From contig NC_050096.1 in the NCBI RefSeq assembly GCF_902167145.1, forward strand, positions 266,064,622 through 266,128,621: a stretch of 64,000 nt of DNA. Reading direction: 5' to 3'. The stretch comes from Zea mays. Its lineage: Eukaryota; Streptophyta; Magnoliopsida; Poales; Poaceae. Within the stretch, counting starts at the first letter, position 1. Each line of letters starts with the position of its first letter. Under the pieces are notes generated by a model. It saw nothing but the letters and a program-made list of their open reading frames with translations. It ran no database searches and was not told the DNA's origin. Shown here one piece after another: positions 1 to 11,472 of the stretch. The position numbers and the translations under genes are program-made.

Positions 1-1134
1 GGCGCCTCTGACGGGAGGAGCGCGCGACGCTTCACCTTCGCCGTAATAACCGCGTCAGAAAAAGGTACGCCACGTCGTTCGATTTCGTATCCTTTTCCTT
101 TTTCCTCTTTCTCTATCTCTTGCAACAGGGACCGGGAAAGGGGGATACCCCGAAAAGGATCCTTCTCCGCGAAGGAACCGGGCTCCGAGCCCCCCCTACT
201 GATCAGGGGTTCGAAGGCTGGCCCTCCGAAGGGTTCAACAGTCGCCTCAGATCGCGTGGGTCCGACACCCACTACTGGTCAGGGGTTCGAAGGCCAGCCC
301 CCCGAAGGGTTCCATGGCCGCCTCAGGCTACTCGGGCTCCGCGCCCATTACTGATCAGGGGTTCGAAGGCTGGCCCCCGAAGGGTTCACAGTCGCCTCAG
401 ACACCGAGCGAGGGATGGCCAGGGGTACGTTCGATACATAACCGAGGCTCGGGCTGCGCTCCCGAGGTACCCTAGGACATTTCCGAGACCAGCGGGAACG
501 ATCTTGTAACGGAATCCCATCGGAGGGAGGCATCGAGCCCTCGGACCCCGTCGCCAGGGGACCGGGTCCGGCAAATCACCCGCAGGTACTTTTGGGCGTG
601 CCTCTGGGCCCCTAGCCGACCCCCAACGAACGGGGCACGGACGTCCACTCGGATTACCCGCTTGCAGCTCACCGGAGACACCATGTTCGGTGCCCATCGA
701 GGGTAACATGGCGCACTCCCCCCCTCCTCCTTGCGGAAAGGCGACGTAGGGGCGTATGTAAAAAGTCGAGTCTGTCCCTGATCGTCCTCTCGCCCTGTGC
801 AGAGGCTCGGGGGCTGCTCTCGCAAAAACCGGCTCCGGCCAAACCGTTGACAGCGTCAACATACCAGCCCGAGAGCTTGGGCCCCGACTGTGCACCCGGG
901 CTACGGCCAGTTCGCATGAGGGAACGACCAGACCAGCCGAAGCATTACGCAAGGTATTAAGACCTCGAAGGAGTGTAACCACTCCTCCGAGGCCTCGGGG
1001 GCTACACCCGGCGGGTGCGCTCGCGCGCACCCACCGGAACAAAATGCAACCGAGAAAGGCTGGTCCCCTTGCAAAAAAGTGCGACGAAAGCCTCCAAGCG
1101 AGTGCTAACACTCCCTTCGAGGCTCGGGGGCTAC
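1..1134 (+). mobile_element. Internal 3' region of a gypsy LTR retrotransposon, non-coding
   Basis: This stretch runs directly into the LTR that starts at 1135, with a purine-rich GGCTCGGGGGCTAC just before it that serves as the polypurine tract. It is therefore the post-pol part of a plus-strand element whose coding part lies left of the window. It is GC-rich, and its open frames have no recognisable domain. At about 196-402 there are three degenerate copies of a roughly 75-bp unit containing GATCAGGGGTTCGAAGGC and CCGAAGGGTT. I see no gag or pol residues here. Confidence 0.7.
196..402 (+). repeat. Three degenerate tandem copies, about 75 bp each
   Basis: Each copy contains CTGATCAGGGGTTCGAAGG (GGTCAGGGG in the second), then a CCGAAGGGTT block and a CCTCAG end. 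Copies begin near 197, 272 and 347. They lie in the non-coding 3' part of the gypsy element. Confidence 0.7.
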
Positions 1135-1621
1135 TGTCGGGGACCATAATTAGGGGTACCCTCAAGACGCCTAATTCTCAGCTGGTAACCCCCATCAGCA
1201 TAAAGCTGCAAAGGCCTGATGGGTACGATTAAGTCAGGGATCAGTCCACACGAGTGACTCGATCACGCTTCACCCGAGCCTAGCCTCGGCCAAGGGCGAC
1301 CGACCTCGAGAGACTTCCGTCTCGCCCGAGGCCCCCCTTTTACGGCGGACACATCACCAGCTCGCCCGAGGCCTTGGCTTCGCTCAGAAGCAACCTTGAC
1401 TAAATCGCCACACCGACTGACCAAGTTGCAGGAGCATTTAACGCAAAGGTGGCCTGATGACTTTATCCTGACACGCGCCCCCCCGGCAGAGCTGAAGTGA
1501 CCGCCGTCACTCCACCGCTCCTCTGACCAATCTGACGGGACAGCGCCGCCTGCGCCACTCCGACTGCGGTGCCACTCGACAGAGTGAGTCTGACAGGCAG
1601 TCAGGCCTTGCCAAAGGCGCC

Positions 1622-2077
1622 ACGGCGAACTCCGCTCCGCCCGACCCCAGGGCTCGGACTCGGGCTAAGACCCGGAAGACGGCGAACTCCGCTCCGCCCG
1701 ACCCCAGGGCTCGGACTCGGGCTAAGACCCGGAAGACGGCGAACTCCGCTCCGCCCGACCCCAGGGCTCGGACTCGGGCTAAGACCCGGAAGACGGCGAA
1801 CTCCGCTCCGCCCGACCCCAGGGCTCGGACTCGGGCTAAGACCCGGAAGACGGCGAACTCCGCTCCGCCCGACCCCAGGGCTCGGACTCGGGCTAAGACC
1901 CGGAAGACGGCGAACTCCGCTCCGCCCGACCCCAGGGCTCGGACTCGGGCTAAGACCCGGAAGACGGCGAACTCCGCTCCGCCCGACCCCAGGGCTCGGA
2001 CTCGGGCTAAGACCCGGAAGACGGCGAACTCCGCTCCGCCCGACCCCAGGGCTCGGACTCGGGCTAAGACCCGGAAG
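1622..2077 (+). repeat. Eight exact tandem copies of a 57-bp unit inside the LTR
   Basis: The unit starts ACGGCGAACTCCGCTCC and ends ACCCGGAAG. Eight copies of 57 bp fill the interval exactly and look identical by eye. Because 57 is divisible by three, a repetitive open frame of 19-residue units appears (1569-2126), which I treat as an artefact of the repeat. Diverged partial units follow up to about 2165. Confidence 0.95.
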
Positions 2078-2619
2078 ACGACGAAACTCCGCCTCGCCCG
2101 ACCCCAGGGCTCGGACTCCGCCCTAGCCTCGGCCGAACGACTTCCGCCTCGCCCGACCCCATGGCTCGGGCTCGGCCTCGGCGACAGAAGACAGACTCAA
2201 CCTCGGCTTCGGAGGAGCCCCCACGTCACCCTGCCTAGGGCACAGACCCGCCACGTCAACAGGAAGCGCCATCATCATCCTACCCCGAATCGACTCGGGT
2301 CACGGAGAACAAGACCGGCATCCCATCCGGCCAGCTCCGCCGGATGGGCAATGATGGCGCTCCACAAGCTCTGTGACGACGGCGGCCCCCAGCTCTCTTA
2401 CGGAAGCAGGACGACGTCAGCAGGGACTCGACCGCTCCAACAGCTGTCCCTCCGCCAGGCTCCGTCGCACCTCCGACAGCCACGACATCACGCCAGCAAG
2501 GTGCCAAGATCTCTCCGGCTGCCACATTGGCATGTACTTAGGGCGCTAGCTCTCTCTCCGCTAGACACGTAGCACTCTGCTACACCCCCCATTGTACACC
2601 TGGATCCTCTCCTTACGAC

Positions 2620-2627
2620 TATAAAAG
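2620..2627 (+). promoter_or_regulatory. TATA box of the gypsy LTR
   Basis: TATAAAAG lies about 310 bp before the LTR end, in the expected place for the U3/R boundary of a plus-strand element. Confidence 0.65.
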
Positions 2628-3003
2628 GGAGGACCAGGGCCTTCTTAGAGAAGGTTGGCCGCGCGGGACCGAGGACGGGACAGGCGCTCTCTTGGGGCCG
2701 CTCGCTTCCCTCACCCGCGTGGACGCTTGTAACCCCCCTACTGCAAGCGCACCTGACCTGGGCGCGGGACGAACACGAAGGTCGCGGGACTTCCACCTCT
2801 CTCACGCTCGACTCCGGCCACCTCGCCTCTCCCCCCTTCGCGCTCGCCCACACGCTCGACCCATCTGGGTTGGGGCACGCAGCACACTCACTCGTCGGCT
2901 TAGGGACCCCCCTGTCTCGAAACGCCGACAGTGGAGTTGTGGATTCTGGATTGTAATAAACTAATGAACTTAGGAGCTGGGCTGCACTCTTTTTTCCTTC
3001 TTA

Positions 3004-3122
3004 GGGTTGATTTGGTGACAAGGGGATCCCGGGAGGATCGGAGGGGATTGAGGGGGAAATGAACTAATTTCTCCCTCAATCCCTTCCGATCCTCCCGGGA
3101 TCCCGGATCACCAAATCAGCTC
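3004..3122. mobile_element. 119-bp foldback MITE, Tourist/Harbinger-like
   Basis: The whole element is a near-perfect inverted repeat. Arms begin GGGTTGATTTGGTGA on the left and, read on the minus strand, GAGCTGATTTGGTGA on the right; they include GATCCCGGGAGGATCGGA. It is flanked by TTA at 3001-3003 and 3123-3125, the TWA-type duplication known for PIF/Harbinger MITEs. It has no coding capacity. Confidence 0.85.
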
Positions 3123-3125
3123 TTA

Positions 3126-3483
3126 GGGTTTTCTCACGAGGTGTGAGTTTTTACTTAAGAAGGTTTTTAATGAGGTGGCCATTGCACTAACAGCTCCATA
3201 TAATTTTTATTTGCATATTTGTGTCTGTGAGTGATCTGTTCTAACTTGTGTTATCTATTTTCTATGTGTGTAATATGTTTTGTATGTAATCTGTGGAATC
3301 CTATGATCTGTGTGTAACCTATGCAATATTATATATTTTGTGTAATCTGTGGCAGCATGTTGTAACTTGTAATCTATGCAATATTATATATTTTGTGTAA
3401 TATGTGGCAGCATGTGATTTATATATTTTTAATCTGTGTAATTTATATAATTTATAACTGGTCTGTTATGCATTGAGTTTTTT
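3126..3483. other. AT-rich intergenic DNA with one direct repeat
   Basis: No gene is seen. A 46-bp segment, TAACCTATGCAATATTATAT onwards, occurs at 3315-3360 and again at 3370-3415 with two mismatches (period 55). The stretch may belong to the interior of the hAT-like element whose end follows. Confidence 0.6.
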
Positions 3484-3709
3484 TGGGCGGGCCAGTGTGT
3501 GGCACAGCCCATTTGGCACGGTGGGCTTTCGGGCCGGCCCGATACAATCTTAACATGGACGTGTCGTGCGTGGGCATACGGCTAAGCACGTGGACCAGCA
3601 CGGCCCGACCCGATCCATTAACGGGTCATATCTGGCCCGACACTATTTGGACCGGGCCGAATCGGATTCAGGTCGTGCCCGTACCGGGTGGCCCGTTTGG
3701 ACATCTATA
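3484..3709. mobile_element. GC-rich end of a non-autonomous hAT-like element
   Basis: The segment is packed with GGGCC/GGCCC words and ends GCCCGTTTGGACATCTATA. This is the mirror form of the TATAGATGTCC... ends seen on many plant non-autonomous hAT elements. I could not find the matching left end, so it is probably truncated. A related element at 26,664-27,453 is complete. Confidence 0.5.
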
Positions 3710-3972
3710 CCCGCCCCTTGTCGTATGCCCCGTGGTCGTAATTTCCTAGCAAAAGCCCCACGTCTTCCGCGACGCTGGCCCCTCTCGTCAGCCACAATAG
3801 TAATGCTTAGTACCCGCTAGAACTTCCTCGTTAAGCTGCTTCCTCCTATTAAACACGTCTTCCACAAACCACCAAAGAGTTGAGCTGCTTGCTTGAATTC
3901 CCGGGGTTATCAAAAGGGGGGCTTGCTTGAATTTAAAGCCCTGCCATCTGCCCCGGAGCGCCGCCGCGCGAG

Positions 3973-6900
3973 ATGCCCCCCACCGCCACCGAAGCCACCT
4001 CGTCGTCGGCGACCAGTGCCACCTCGTCCACGGATGCCGACGCCCCGGGCCCCACCTCGCCATCGCCGTCCCGGCGCGCGGCGCCCACTCTGCTCCTCGT
4101 CGCCTTCCTCGCCGCACTCCTCATCTTCTCCACCGGCGACGATGCCACGGCGCAGCCGCTCAACGGTATCGTAAGCCTTCGTCTTGTTCTGGGACTGCGT
4201 TCGTATGCGCTGGCGCGCGGCGGTTGTGTCGTCTAGCGGTCTAGGGTTTAGGATTTTGCGTTGGCTCAGGATTTAGGTTGTGGGATGCTGCGACTGTATG
4301 CCCGATTTTAAATAATGCGAGCGGCTTAGTTTCCAAAGACTGGAAGTTGCATCTTACTTCATGAATAAATATTCAATCATACGCTGCATTGCTGGGAATC
4401 GAGAATGGGTTCGTTCTGTTGGTAACTGTTGCTGTAGTTTAATAGCCTGCCTTTGGGAATCAAGCTCGGATATTGTTGGGATTGTGTTCTATCACATATT
4501 AACATGTCCGAGCAGGCCCAAAGCTAGACACAGTAGCCCTTTTTATTTTGTTTCTTCTGAGATTTTCTACCTGTAGTCCTTTTATGTTCTTGTTGTAGCT
4601 TGGCGATTGTCTATGCCTGGTAAGTGATGATTTGACGAAATTCCTGTTGATAACTTAACATTAGTGTGTATATTTATTCTTGGAATCTGTTTGATAGTCG
4701 TCGGTATGATGCTCTTTATTAAATTGGTTACTACTACAGGTGTAAGCTTGCAAAACCCAGAGGTTTCATTTGTTCCCTCCCCCTTGGCTGGACAATTTTG
4801 TGAGCGAGTCCTACTATCTGGAGTGCCAAGGTTACATCTTGATAGTTATGCAAGCCAAATTCGTGTCAAAATGAATGTGTCTCAATCTATTCCTGAGAAG
4901 TTCCATTGGAAAATAGAGGTTTGCTTTCATAGGTAAGTCATGCTTTGACTCCACACTGTAAATGTAGGCATTCTCCGTCTTCGAAAAATTGAAGCTGTTT
5001 ATCTTTGCAGGAATGCCTCTATGGGTTTATGCCAGTGTGAGGCGGGTGAGTGGCAAGGTTTTCAAGGTGGGATGTGGACTGCTGTAAGTTCTCCATATGG
5101 AAACAAATATGTTGATCTGAAATTGGCTGATAAGAAACCTGCTAGGTTCACTCTTTCCATTCAGGAAGGTAAGGAACTAAGGATTGTCCACGAAAACAAT
5201 TCCTTTTTTTTCTTTTCAGTGATAAACTAAGTGCATTGAGTACTATTCTCTCTAAATCATTAGTTGTTGTTTCATATACCTATGCAGAGTTTCAGAAATG
5301 GCGTCTGGCTTGCCTTGGTATTGGATTTGTATTGCTATTCCTGTCACCAATTATTAGCAAATGGGTTCCCTTTTACTATAGCAGCTCTATGGCTCTTGGA
5401 ATCCTGGCTGTTGTTCTTATTGTTATTTTCCAGGTATATTTTCTCAAAAATATTTATATCTTTCAGTAATAAATATTTGTTTCCATTGATACTACCAACT
5501 ATAACCATTTCATTCTTCATTACTAAATAATGGAATGTAATACTTTATTGCCAGAGAGATATTGTCATAACAGTGTGTTAGACTGTTAGCCTCTTGATGT
5601 ACCTTATTCAAGAAGCATTTTAAGTTTTCAATTAAGTTTTTGTAACTTGAGATCTTGGAGAGAACATGGCTTGTTGTGTTAATAGACTTAGTACCTGCTT
5701 GCCGTGATCAGAGGGAAAGATAAAATAAACATGTTATGTGTTATTGTTTCTCTCCTTTGAAAGAATATTATTTCTTTTATGATCCTGATATTGCATTGAG
5801 CTCTTTGATGCTGTCTAGTTTTTTATTCCTCGAACAAATACTGTCCAGTTTATTTAGAGGTCCACCGTGTACCATTGCCCATGATCACCTGAATACTTGT
5901 GAATCGGCTTCATGCTTTCGAATATTATCATTTTGAATATCAACAGTGACCAGACAATTTCCCTGGTACTGAACTTGGTATCACCTATATATCTAGTCTT
6001 TTTTCTCAAGAAATTTGCTGACTGCTAGTTTATATTGATCGTATAATGTTAAAATTTTGATTCATTTATAACTTTCCCATTAGATTTTGGAACATGTACA
6101 TGTTCTGGTTGGTTAAGCCAATAGTGCTGTTATTTTCCAAAATGCTGAAAAAAACTGCAAATTTTGGTGTACTTTTTTTATGATAACAATATTGATGTCT
6201 GACCCTGCCTTCACTTTAGGGGATGAAACTGCTACCAATGGGCAGGAAGAGTTTATTTTACCTTGCAATTTATGGATCTGTGGTAATTACCTTGTACCTA
6301 CACCATTTTGCAGCTATTTGAATAGACACATCTCACTAGTTATTTGTACTCATTCATTTTCTTTTTCTTTTTACTGACTTATAGTTAGGTGTTGGTTCCT
6401 ATGCTGTACACTACTTCTCAACATTGGTCTCTTCTATTCTTGAAAACTTCGGCTTGAGTGAAGAGTTATACAACCCTGTAAGTAAATTCTTCTTGCATGT
6501 TTTCTAATAATAAATCAACTGACTAAAAAAAGACGGACCTAGTGTTAGCGGTTCCCACATTTTGCTGAGAGGCTGCGTCGAACCTAGGGGCTTCTCACCT
6601 GCACTAGGCCTGTATTTCTAATAAATCAACTAAAATAAAAAGGGGCGGACCCAGTGTTGGAGGCTCTCACATGAGTGGGGTCTGGGGAAGGGATAAATTG
6701 AGGCATCGAACCTGAGACCCGGTGACTTAGTGAGACAGTTCTCACCACTATGCCAGACCTGTCCTTCTAATAAATCAACTAACATTTTTATTAATTCCCC
6801 TTTTTTGCTTGCATAGTATTATTTACTGTTTTTTTTGTCTTCTGGATATTGGTTTTTCTAATGTTTGTTCCATCAGAAATGAAGCACACCAGTTTATTTA

Positions 6901-9546
6901 GTAGTCCTAGTATCTTTATCATTAAGTGACTTTGCAAACTTGAAATAATCATGGAAAGTAGAGCATGTGTATCAAGTTGCAAGGAAGTTTTTGTTTGTTC
7001 TGATTTTTTTGGACCTGATCATAGTAACTGATAGCCTGAACCCTGAGTTTATTACTTATAGATAGATTCATTGATTCAATATGCCCAATTGTCGATTATA
7101 ACTACAGCCTTTGTAAGCTAAATTGGTCTATATCCTGCTAATGCTTTACATTTACCAAGGTGCACATTAGACCTACCTCAATATTTATTGTTATGATTGG
7201 AACGCAGTCTGCAAAGATAAAATGGGCAGACCTTGCGAAAGGGCCTCTAGCTGAGTTGGTTAGGTGGTTTGAGTAACATTCCTTAGGTCCCGAGTTTGAC
7301 TCTTGAGTTCGACTCCCCGTGGGAGCGAATTTTAGGTTGTGGTTAAAAAAATCCCCTCGTCTGTCCCACGTCAAAGCCCATGTCTAAGGTCCGGCTCTGG
7401 TTGCGGTCGTTCTCACATGGGCTACGGTGCCGCTGTGTATGGGTGGGGCAGGGGTTCGAGGGTTTTCTCAACCTGCATAAGAAGGTCTTCTTAATATAAT
7501 GCCGTGAGAGCGGTCTTACCCCTGCAGGTCGAGTTTTTTTAAAAAAGGGCAGACCTAGTGTCAGAGGCCCCCACATGAGTGGGATTTGGTAAAGGGATAA
7601 ACCAAGGTAAGTATTTCTCCCACAAATGTGAAGAGTCTGTTTCGAACTTGTGACTTGGTGACTCAGACAGATAGCGGTCTCACGGCTGTACTAGGCCTGC
7701 CCTTCTTAACAATTCTGCAAAGATGACTTGTGTATTTCTGACTCCTGACGTTAGCCAGTCATTATCTAGATACTTTGATGGTGTATCAGATAAGTGTAAA
7801 CAATATGGAAGTTAATAGTGTATTACATGCATTTGCATTACTATATGGCAGTGCGGTTACTTCTAACATCAGAAGCTTGTTTTCTTTTAATGAAGTTTGA
7901 AACTTTGACCTACAAAGCCTACAAGTTACAAGAGCATAATTTCAGATCTACTGCCCCATTTATCTGTTCGGTGCACTGTGGAAAAATGATGGTTTGAGTT
8001 TTTATTTTTATTTGTTGTTTACCTTCCATATAAAACCTAATTTGTGTGCAAAAACATAGCGCACTGCATATAGAGTTTCATGACTTTATTCGAGACCATG
8101 CCAGTTGGGTCATAACTCATAATTGACACGTATTTATGGGACACTGTTATTCATAAAGATGAGGTATCTGCAAATAGTTACATCACCTCAAATACTGTAC
8201 ATTTGCGGTTCACCATGCATTTTTTTGGTTATGCTTGTTGACCTGTATGGTACAGTGGACTATTCATTGCTCGTTTAAGTACATCATCAGTCTGTTACAT
8301 AGTTTTGCCTAGTTAGCTTTACCTGTTATAGAAGTCTGTAAGTAACGTAAGTTAATGATGAATTACAGGTTTCTATCTTCCTGCTGGTAGCAATTGTCTT
8401 GACTGGAGCTGGTTTTGGCTATTGGATGGTCAGGAGATTTATCCTTTCCAAAGATGGAAGTGTAGATGCTGGGATAGCGCAGTTTGTGAAGTGGGCTATG
8501 CGTGTTGTTGCTACATTTTTCATTATGCAGGTGTGGTTCTATCTTGTTTTTCTTTACTACGCTAAGTATTCGTCTCAAGGACATGTCTGATTTGTATCTT
8601 GTCCACTGCTTAGGATAAGGTTGCAGTTAACTGCTTTGAATTTCGTATCTGACGTGCTGTTTATCTTTCCAGAGCACACTTGATCCTCTTCTAGCACTGG
8701 TTGCTCTTGCTTTTAGCTGGTGGTTATGCTCTCTGTTGACTACAAAGAAAGTTCAGAAGACCATGACCCAGTGAGTTCCTCAAGTTAATTGTCGTTGATG
8801 TTGTATATGTACCTGTTGAAAGTACTGAGTACGATGATTGTTCTGCAGGAAACAAAAGCAATCAAAGGTTCTTTCTCAGCAAATGCTTACTCAAGGATTG
8901 CCCACGGGTCCTAAAATCCAGTTTTTAAGTCCATCTAAGACAGGCTTTGGAGGAACCACATCTAGAACTTCCGCCACACAGTATGGTCGGAGCAATTTGG
9001 CCAATCGAGGTAACATAACAAGTTTGCAACTTGAAAGTTTTTTGTGCTGGTCTGTAGTCACAGACTCACAGCATTCTTTTTATGATGCTGTTGCCATATC
9101 GTTCACATGTTAGAAGTTGTGTTTCATTTGTTTGAGCTAACTGACAGGACCTTTCCACCGATCGAAACTGTTTTATTTCAACGCATTGTAGTGTTTGACT
9201 TGGCTAGACACTGGGTTGTGCAGGTATGGTCTGCTCAGCACTTGCAAAGCGCGCAGTGCCCAACGAAGACGAAGACCACTACTCCACCTTCCACAACATC
9301 CAGCCACGGAAATATACGAAGCAGGAATGGGAGGACTTCACCCAGGAATCGACTAGGAAGGCGCTTGCGGAGTGCACAGCTACCCCAGAGTTTGCCCAGT
9401 GGGTCGGTGACAACGCTCGTCGTCTGCAAGTAGAGAAAGAGGAGGACAACTTGTCAGAGGAAGAGATCATGGAGAGCTCCAGCTCGTCGGAAGAAACTGG
9501 GGATGAAGCTGATGGAGCTCCTGGCCTGATCAGACTGTGGGGCTAG
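3973..9546 (+). CDS. Nuclear envelope integral membrane protein (NEMP/TMEM194, DUF2215)
   Basis: Ten coding exons join to an open frame of 529 aa: 3973-4165, 4740-4932, 5011-5168, 5288-5433, 6220-6282, 6385-6477, 8369-8530, 8673-8770, 8849-9009, 9224-9546 (TAG stop). All introns are GT-AG. The ATG opens a Ser/Thr/Ala-rich leader followed by a hydrophobic signal or anchor at about residues 39-53. A lumenal part with several cysteines follows (about 65-185), then a cluster of membrane segments between about residues 185 and 362 and a charged C-terminal tail ending in a Glu/Ser-rich stretch. This layout is that of NEMP proteins, which are known in animals to sit in the inner nuclear membrane and to stiffen the nuclear envelope; the plant role is an inference. 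Intron 6 (6478-8368) is enlarged by SINEs. First-exon choice rests on the reading frame and the signal-like start. Confidence 0.9.
6521..6619 (-). mobile_element. Truncated Au-like SINE in intron 6
   Basis: The minus-strand copy has the GGACCTAGTG end and an internal CGAACCTAGGGG box-B-like region, with the middle missing. It is flanked by AATAAATCAACT at 6509-6520 and 6620-6631, consistent with a target duplication. Confidence 0.6.
6632..6768 (-). mobile_element. Second Au-like SINE at the same site
   Basis: It contains GGGCGGACCCAGTG, a CACATGAGTGGGGTCTGGGG block and CCACTATGCCAGACCTG, the Au SINE pattern read on minus. It is flanked by AATAAATCAACT at 6620-6631 and 6769-6780, the same 12-mer that flanks the previous copy. 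Confidence 0.75.
7219..7713 (-). mobile_element. Au-like SINE, split by another SINE
   Basis: Outer copy pieces are 7219-7233 and 7547-7713. They carry GGGCAGACCTAGTG, CACATGAGTGGG, a box-B-like TTTCGAAC region and CTAGGCCTGCCCTTC. The element is flanked by the 11-bp direct repeat TCTGCAAAGAT at 7208-7218 and 7714-7724. Confidence 0.8.
7234..7546 (+). mobile_element. tRNA-derived SINE (ZmSINE2-like) nested in the Au SINE
   Basis: The 5' part has a tRNA-like box A (TAGCTGAGTTGG) and box B (GAGTTCGACTCC). The 3' end is CAGGTCGAG followed by a T run and an A run. It is flanked by GGGCAGACCT at 7224-7233 and 7547-7556, a 10-bp duplication of the host SINE. The family name is recalled from maize SINE consensus features. 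Confidence 0.8.
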
Positions 9547-10857
9547 CATGCCGGTTGAACTTGTAAGAGCCCCAAGCATATATGCTCCTGCCATTTCACG
9601 TGTAAAGAGTAGCAACCGGTCATTTTAACTAGTGTAGCAGCAGGGTAGGGTGGTAGCAGCTGATTGCTTTCGCAGTTGTTGCCACGGTGGCAGTAGTTGG
9701 CTAGCCATCTCAGGTCAATTGATGCTAGGTTTAGCTAACTGTCTGTTATCAGCGGATTCTTAGTTCTCTAGAGCTGATATATGTGTAATGGTTTAAACAA
9801 TCTAATCTGTGACTGGATCCAGCATTTTGTTGATCTGGTTGGAAGTTGGGTCGTTAGCATTTCTTGGCGCTCCATTTCGACGGATGGACTCGTGGACAGC
9901 ATGTGTGTAGACGGTAGAGTGGATCCCTCACTGTGCAGATGAGATAAGGTCGGCGAGATGCCATGCAGATCGAACGCGCGATGTGGTGCGAAAGCCAAAT
10001 GCGGATGAGATGAGATAGGATTGTCGTTGCTTGAAGGAACTTGGTAGTTCTCGGCAGATCGAAAGTGTGCCGTGCTGCGAAAACCAAGTCCAGATTGGAT
10101 GAGATACGACTGTTACCTCTCTTTCGGTTGGATGGGAGGATTTTGACGAAAGGGTAGTAGCCATATTCTTTGCGTCTGCACACACTCATCTGTTCTATCT
10201 AGGTACCTGTCATGTTTAAACATCATAAAGCTCATTATAGTTTATATTATTAAACTTAGAAAGCTCCTGAGCAATGATAGAGGTAGCGATGGTCCCCTAA
10301 ACTTTAAAGAATTATACCATTCTTTCATCTTACGATTGTGATTTTACCCCTTGTCTTTTATTGTTTTAATCACTAATTTTGATTTTCACTAATGGTGTTA
10401 AGGAGAGGGGTAAACAGTGAAGCCTTTAAAACAAACAGCAAGTATGACACATTGGTGAAGAATCAAACCACAGTTGGAGACGCAAAGCATCTCCGTTTCA
10501 CACGCACACATGGGCATGGAATGGAAGGCACGCGCGCGCACACACATGTACCATTTTACTCGTTTGCTTCTCTCCGCTACTGAAAAAACAGTTTGACATG
10601 TTATTCAACTTAATCAGTTGTGTATTCATTCTCTTCTTCCAATTTGTAGGAATATATATATAGCAATAATTATAGATTAAAAATTACCAAGATGCCGACA
10701 GGGCAGCAGGTGAAATAGAGTTCGCAATCTGCAACGTGATAGGTTTAAACCATTTTTTCGAACAGATATCATTTTTTTTTTCAATCTGCTAAACAAGGTG
10801 CTCCCTGAATATGGCCATAACACTAACATTTGCAATAGTAAGATAGTTATGTGAATA
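9547..10857. other. 3' UTR of the NEMP gene and intergenic DNA
   Basis: No second gene is seen. An imperfect duplication of about 60 bp lies at 9965-10025 and 10054-10115; both copies run GCAGATCGAA...TGCGAAA.CCAA...GGATGAGATA. A CGCGCGCACACACA microsatellite sits near 10530. No clear AATAAA was found, so the transcript end is not defined. Confidence 0.6.
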
Positions 10858-11091
10858 CTCCCTCCTCGGTTTCAATTTATAATTCGTTTGAATTTTTACC
10901 TTGTGTTTGACCGACTCGTCTTATTAAAAAATTCATAATTATTATAAATTTTTAGTGTAGTATTGTTTAGCATATAATATACTTTATTTTTGGCTTTGCA
11001 TTTTCAGTTTTTCGCGAAAAAATTGAATAAGGTGAGCCGGTCAAACTTGGTCTAAAAATGTCAAACTAATTATAAATTCGGTTGGAGGGAG
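10858..11091. mobile_element. Stowaway MITE, 234 bp
   Basis: The ends are CTCCCTCCTCGGTTTCAATT on the left and, read on minus, CTCCCTCCAACCGAATTTAT on the right. TA dinucleotides flank both sides (10856-10857, 11092-11093). These are the hallmarks of Stowaway/Mariner MITEs. It has no coding capacity. Confidence 0.92.
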
Positions 11092-11261
11092 TAGAAAATA
11101 TTTAATGTTACTATTAGTAGATGATAAATATTACTGCGAGATGTGGCGGGTGCTGCAAAATAGATGTGGTGTAAAATGGTTACAACGAGAAGTAGTGTTG
11201 CTCCCTTAAGATACTAAGCTATCAACACTAACAAATATTTCAAAGTGTATTGGTTTATCTG

Positions 11262-11472
11262 CCGAATTTTTTGTATTTTAGCCCTTAAACAGAAGTAAAT
11301 TTACGTTTAGACTAAAAAAATTTTAAATGCAGTTTTGGACCCTTAGCTCGGCGCCATAGGCTGTGGCGCCGAGCTAACACAGCTCGGCGCCACAGCCTAT
11401 GGTGCCGAGCTGTGTGACATGGCAGCCTGCGTGGCACCTAGCTCGGCGCCACAGATCTTGGCGCCGAGCTAG
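11262..11472 (+). repeat. Left terminal inverted repeat of the Mutator-like element
   Basis: It pairs with 17773-18026. The outer ~100 bp are nearly identical. The inner part holds three short palindromes, each with arms AGCTCGGCGCCA and TGGCGCCGAGCT around a 7-bp loop; spacers between palindromes 2 and 3 differ between the two ends. Confidence 0.9.

Larger units (their letters stand above)
1135..2930 (+). mobile_element. 3' LTR of a gypsy retrotransposon, Huck-like
   Basis: The LTR begins TGTCGGGGACC and ends CGCCGACA, so it has the TG...CA ends of an LTR, and it is preceded by a polypurine tract. Length is 1,796 bp. It contains a TATAAAAG box at 2620-2627 and an eight-copy 57-bp array in the U3 part. 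The five bases after it (GTGGA) should be one copy of the target duplication; the other lies outside the window. The long GC-rich LTR with 'CCGCTCCGCCCGACCCCAGG' repeats resembles my memory of the maize Huck family. The family name is recalled, not searched. Confidence 0.85.

Noticed and set aside
386..1165. Long minus-strand frame (259 codons) at the left edge
   Set aside because: GC-rich retrotransposon DNA gives long chance frames; it crosses the LTR start and shows no domain.
1569..2126. Open frame of 185 codons with 19-residue repeats
   Set aside because: It is produced by the 57-bp tandem array, whose length is a multiple of three; it lies within an LTR and has no known domain.
7234..7330. 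tRNA-like box A and box B, possible tRNA gene
   Set aside because: It continues into a 313-bp element with a T tail and target duplication, so it is a SINE; no full cloverleaf is formed.
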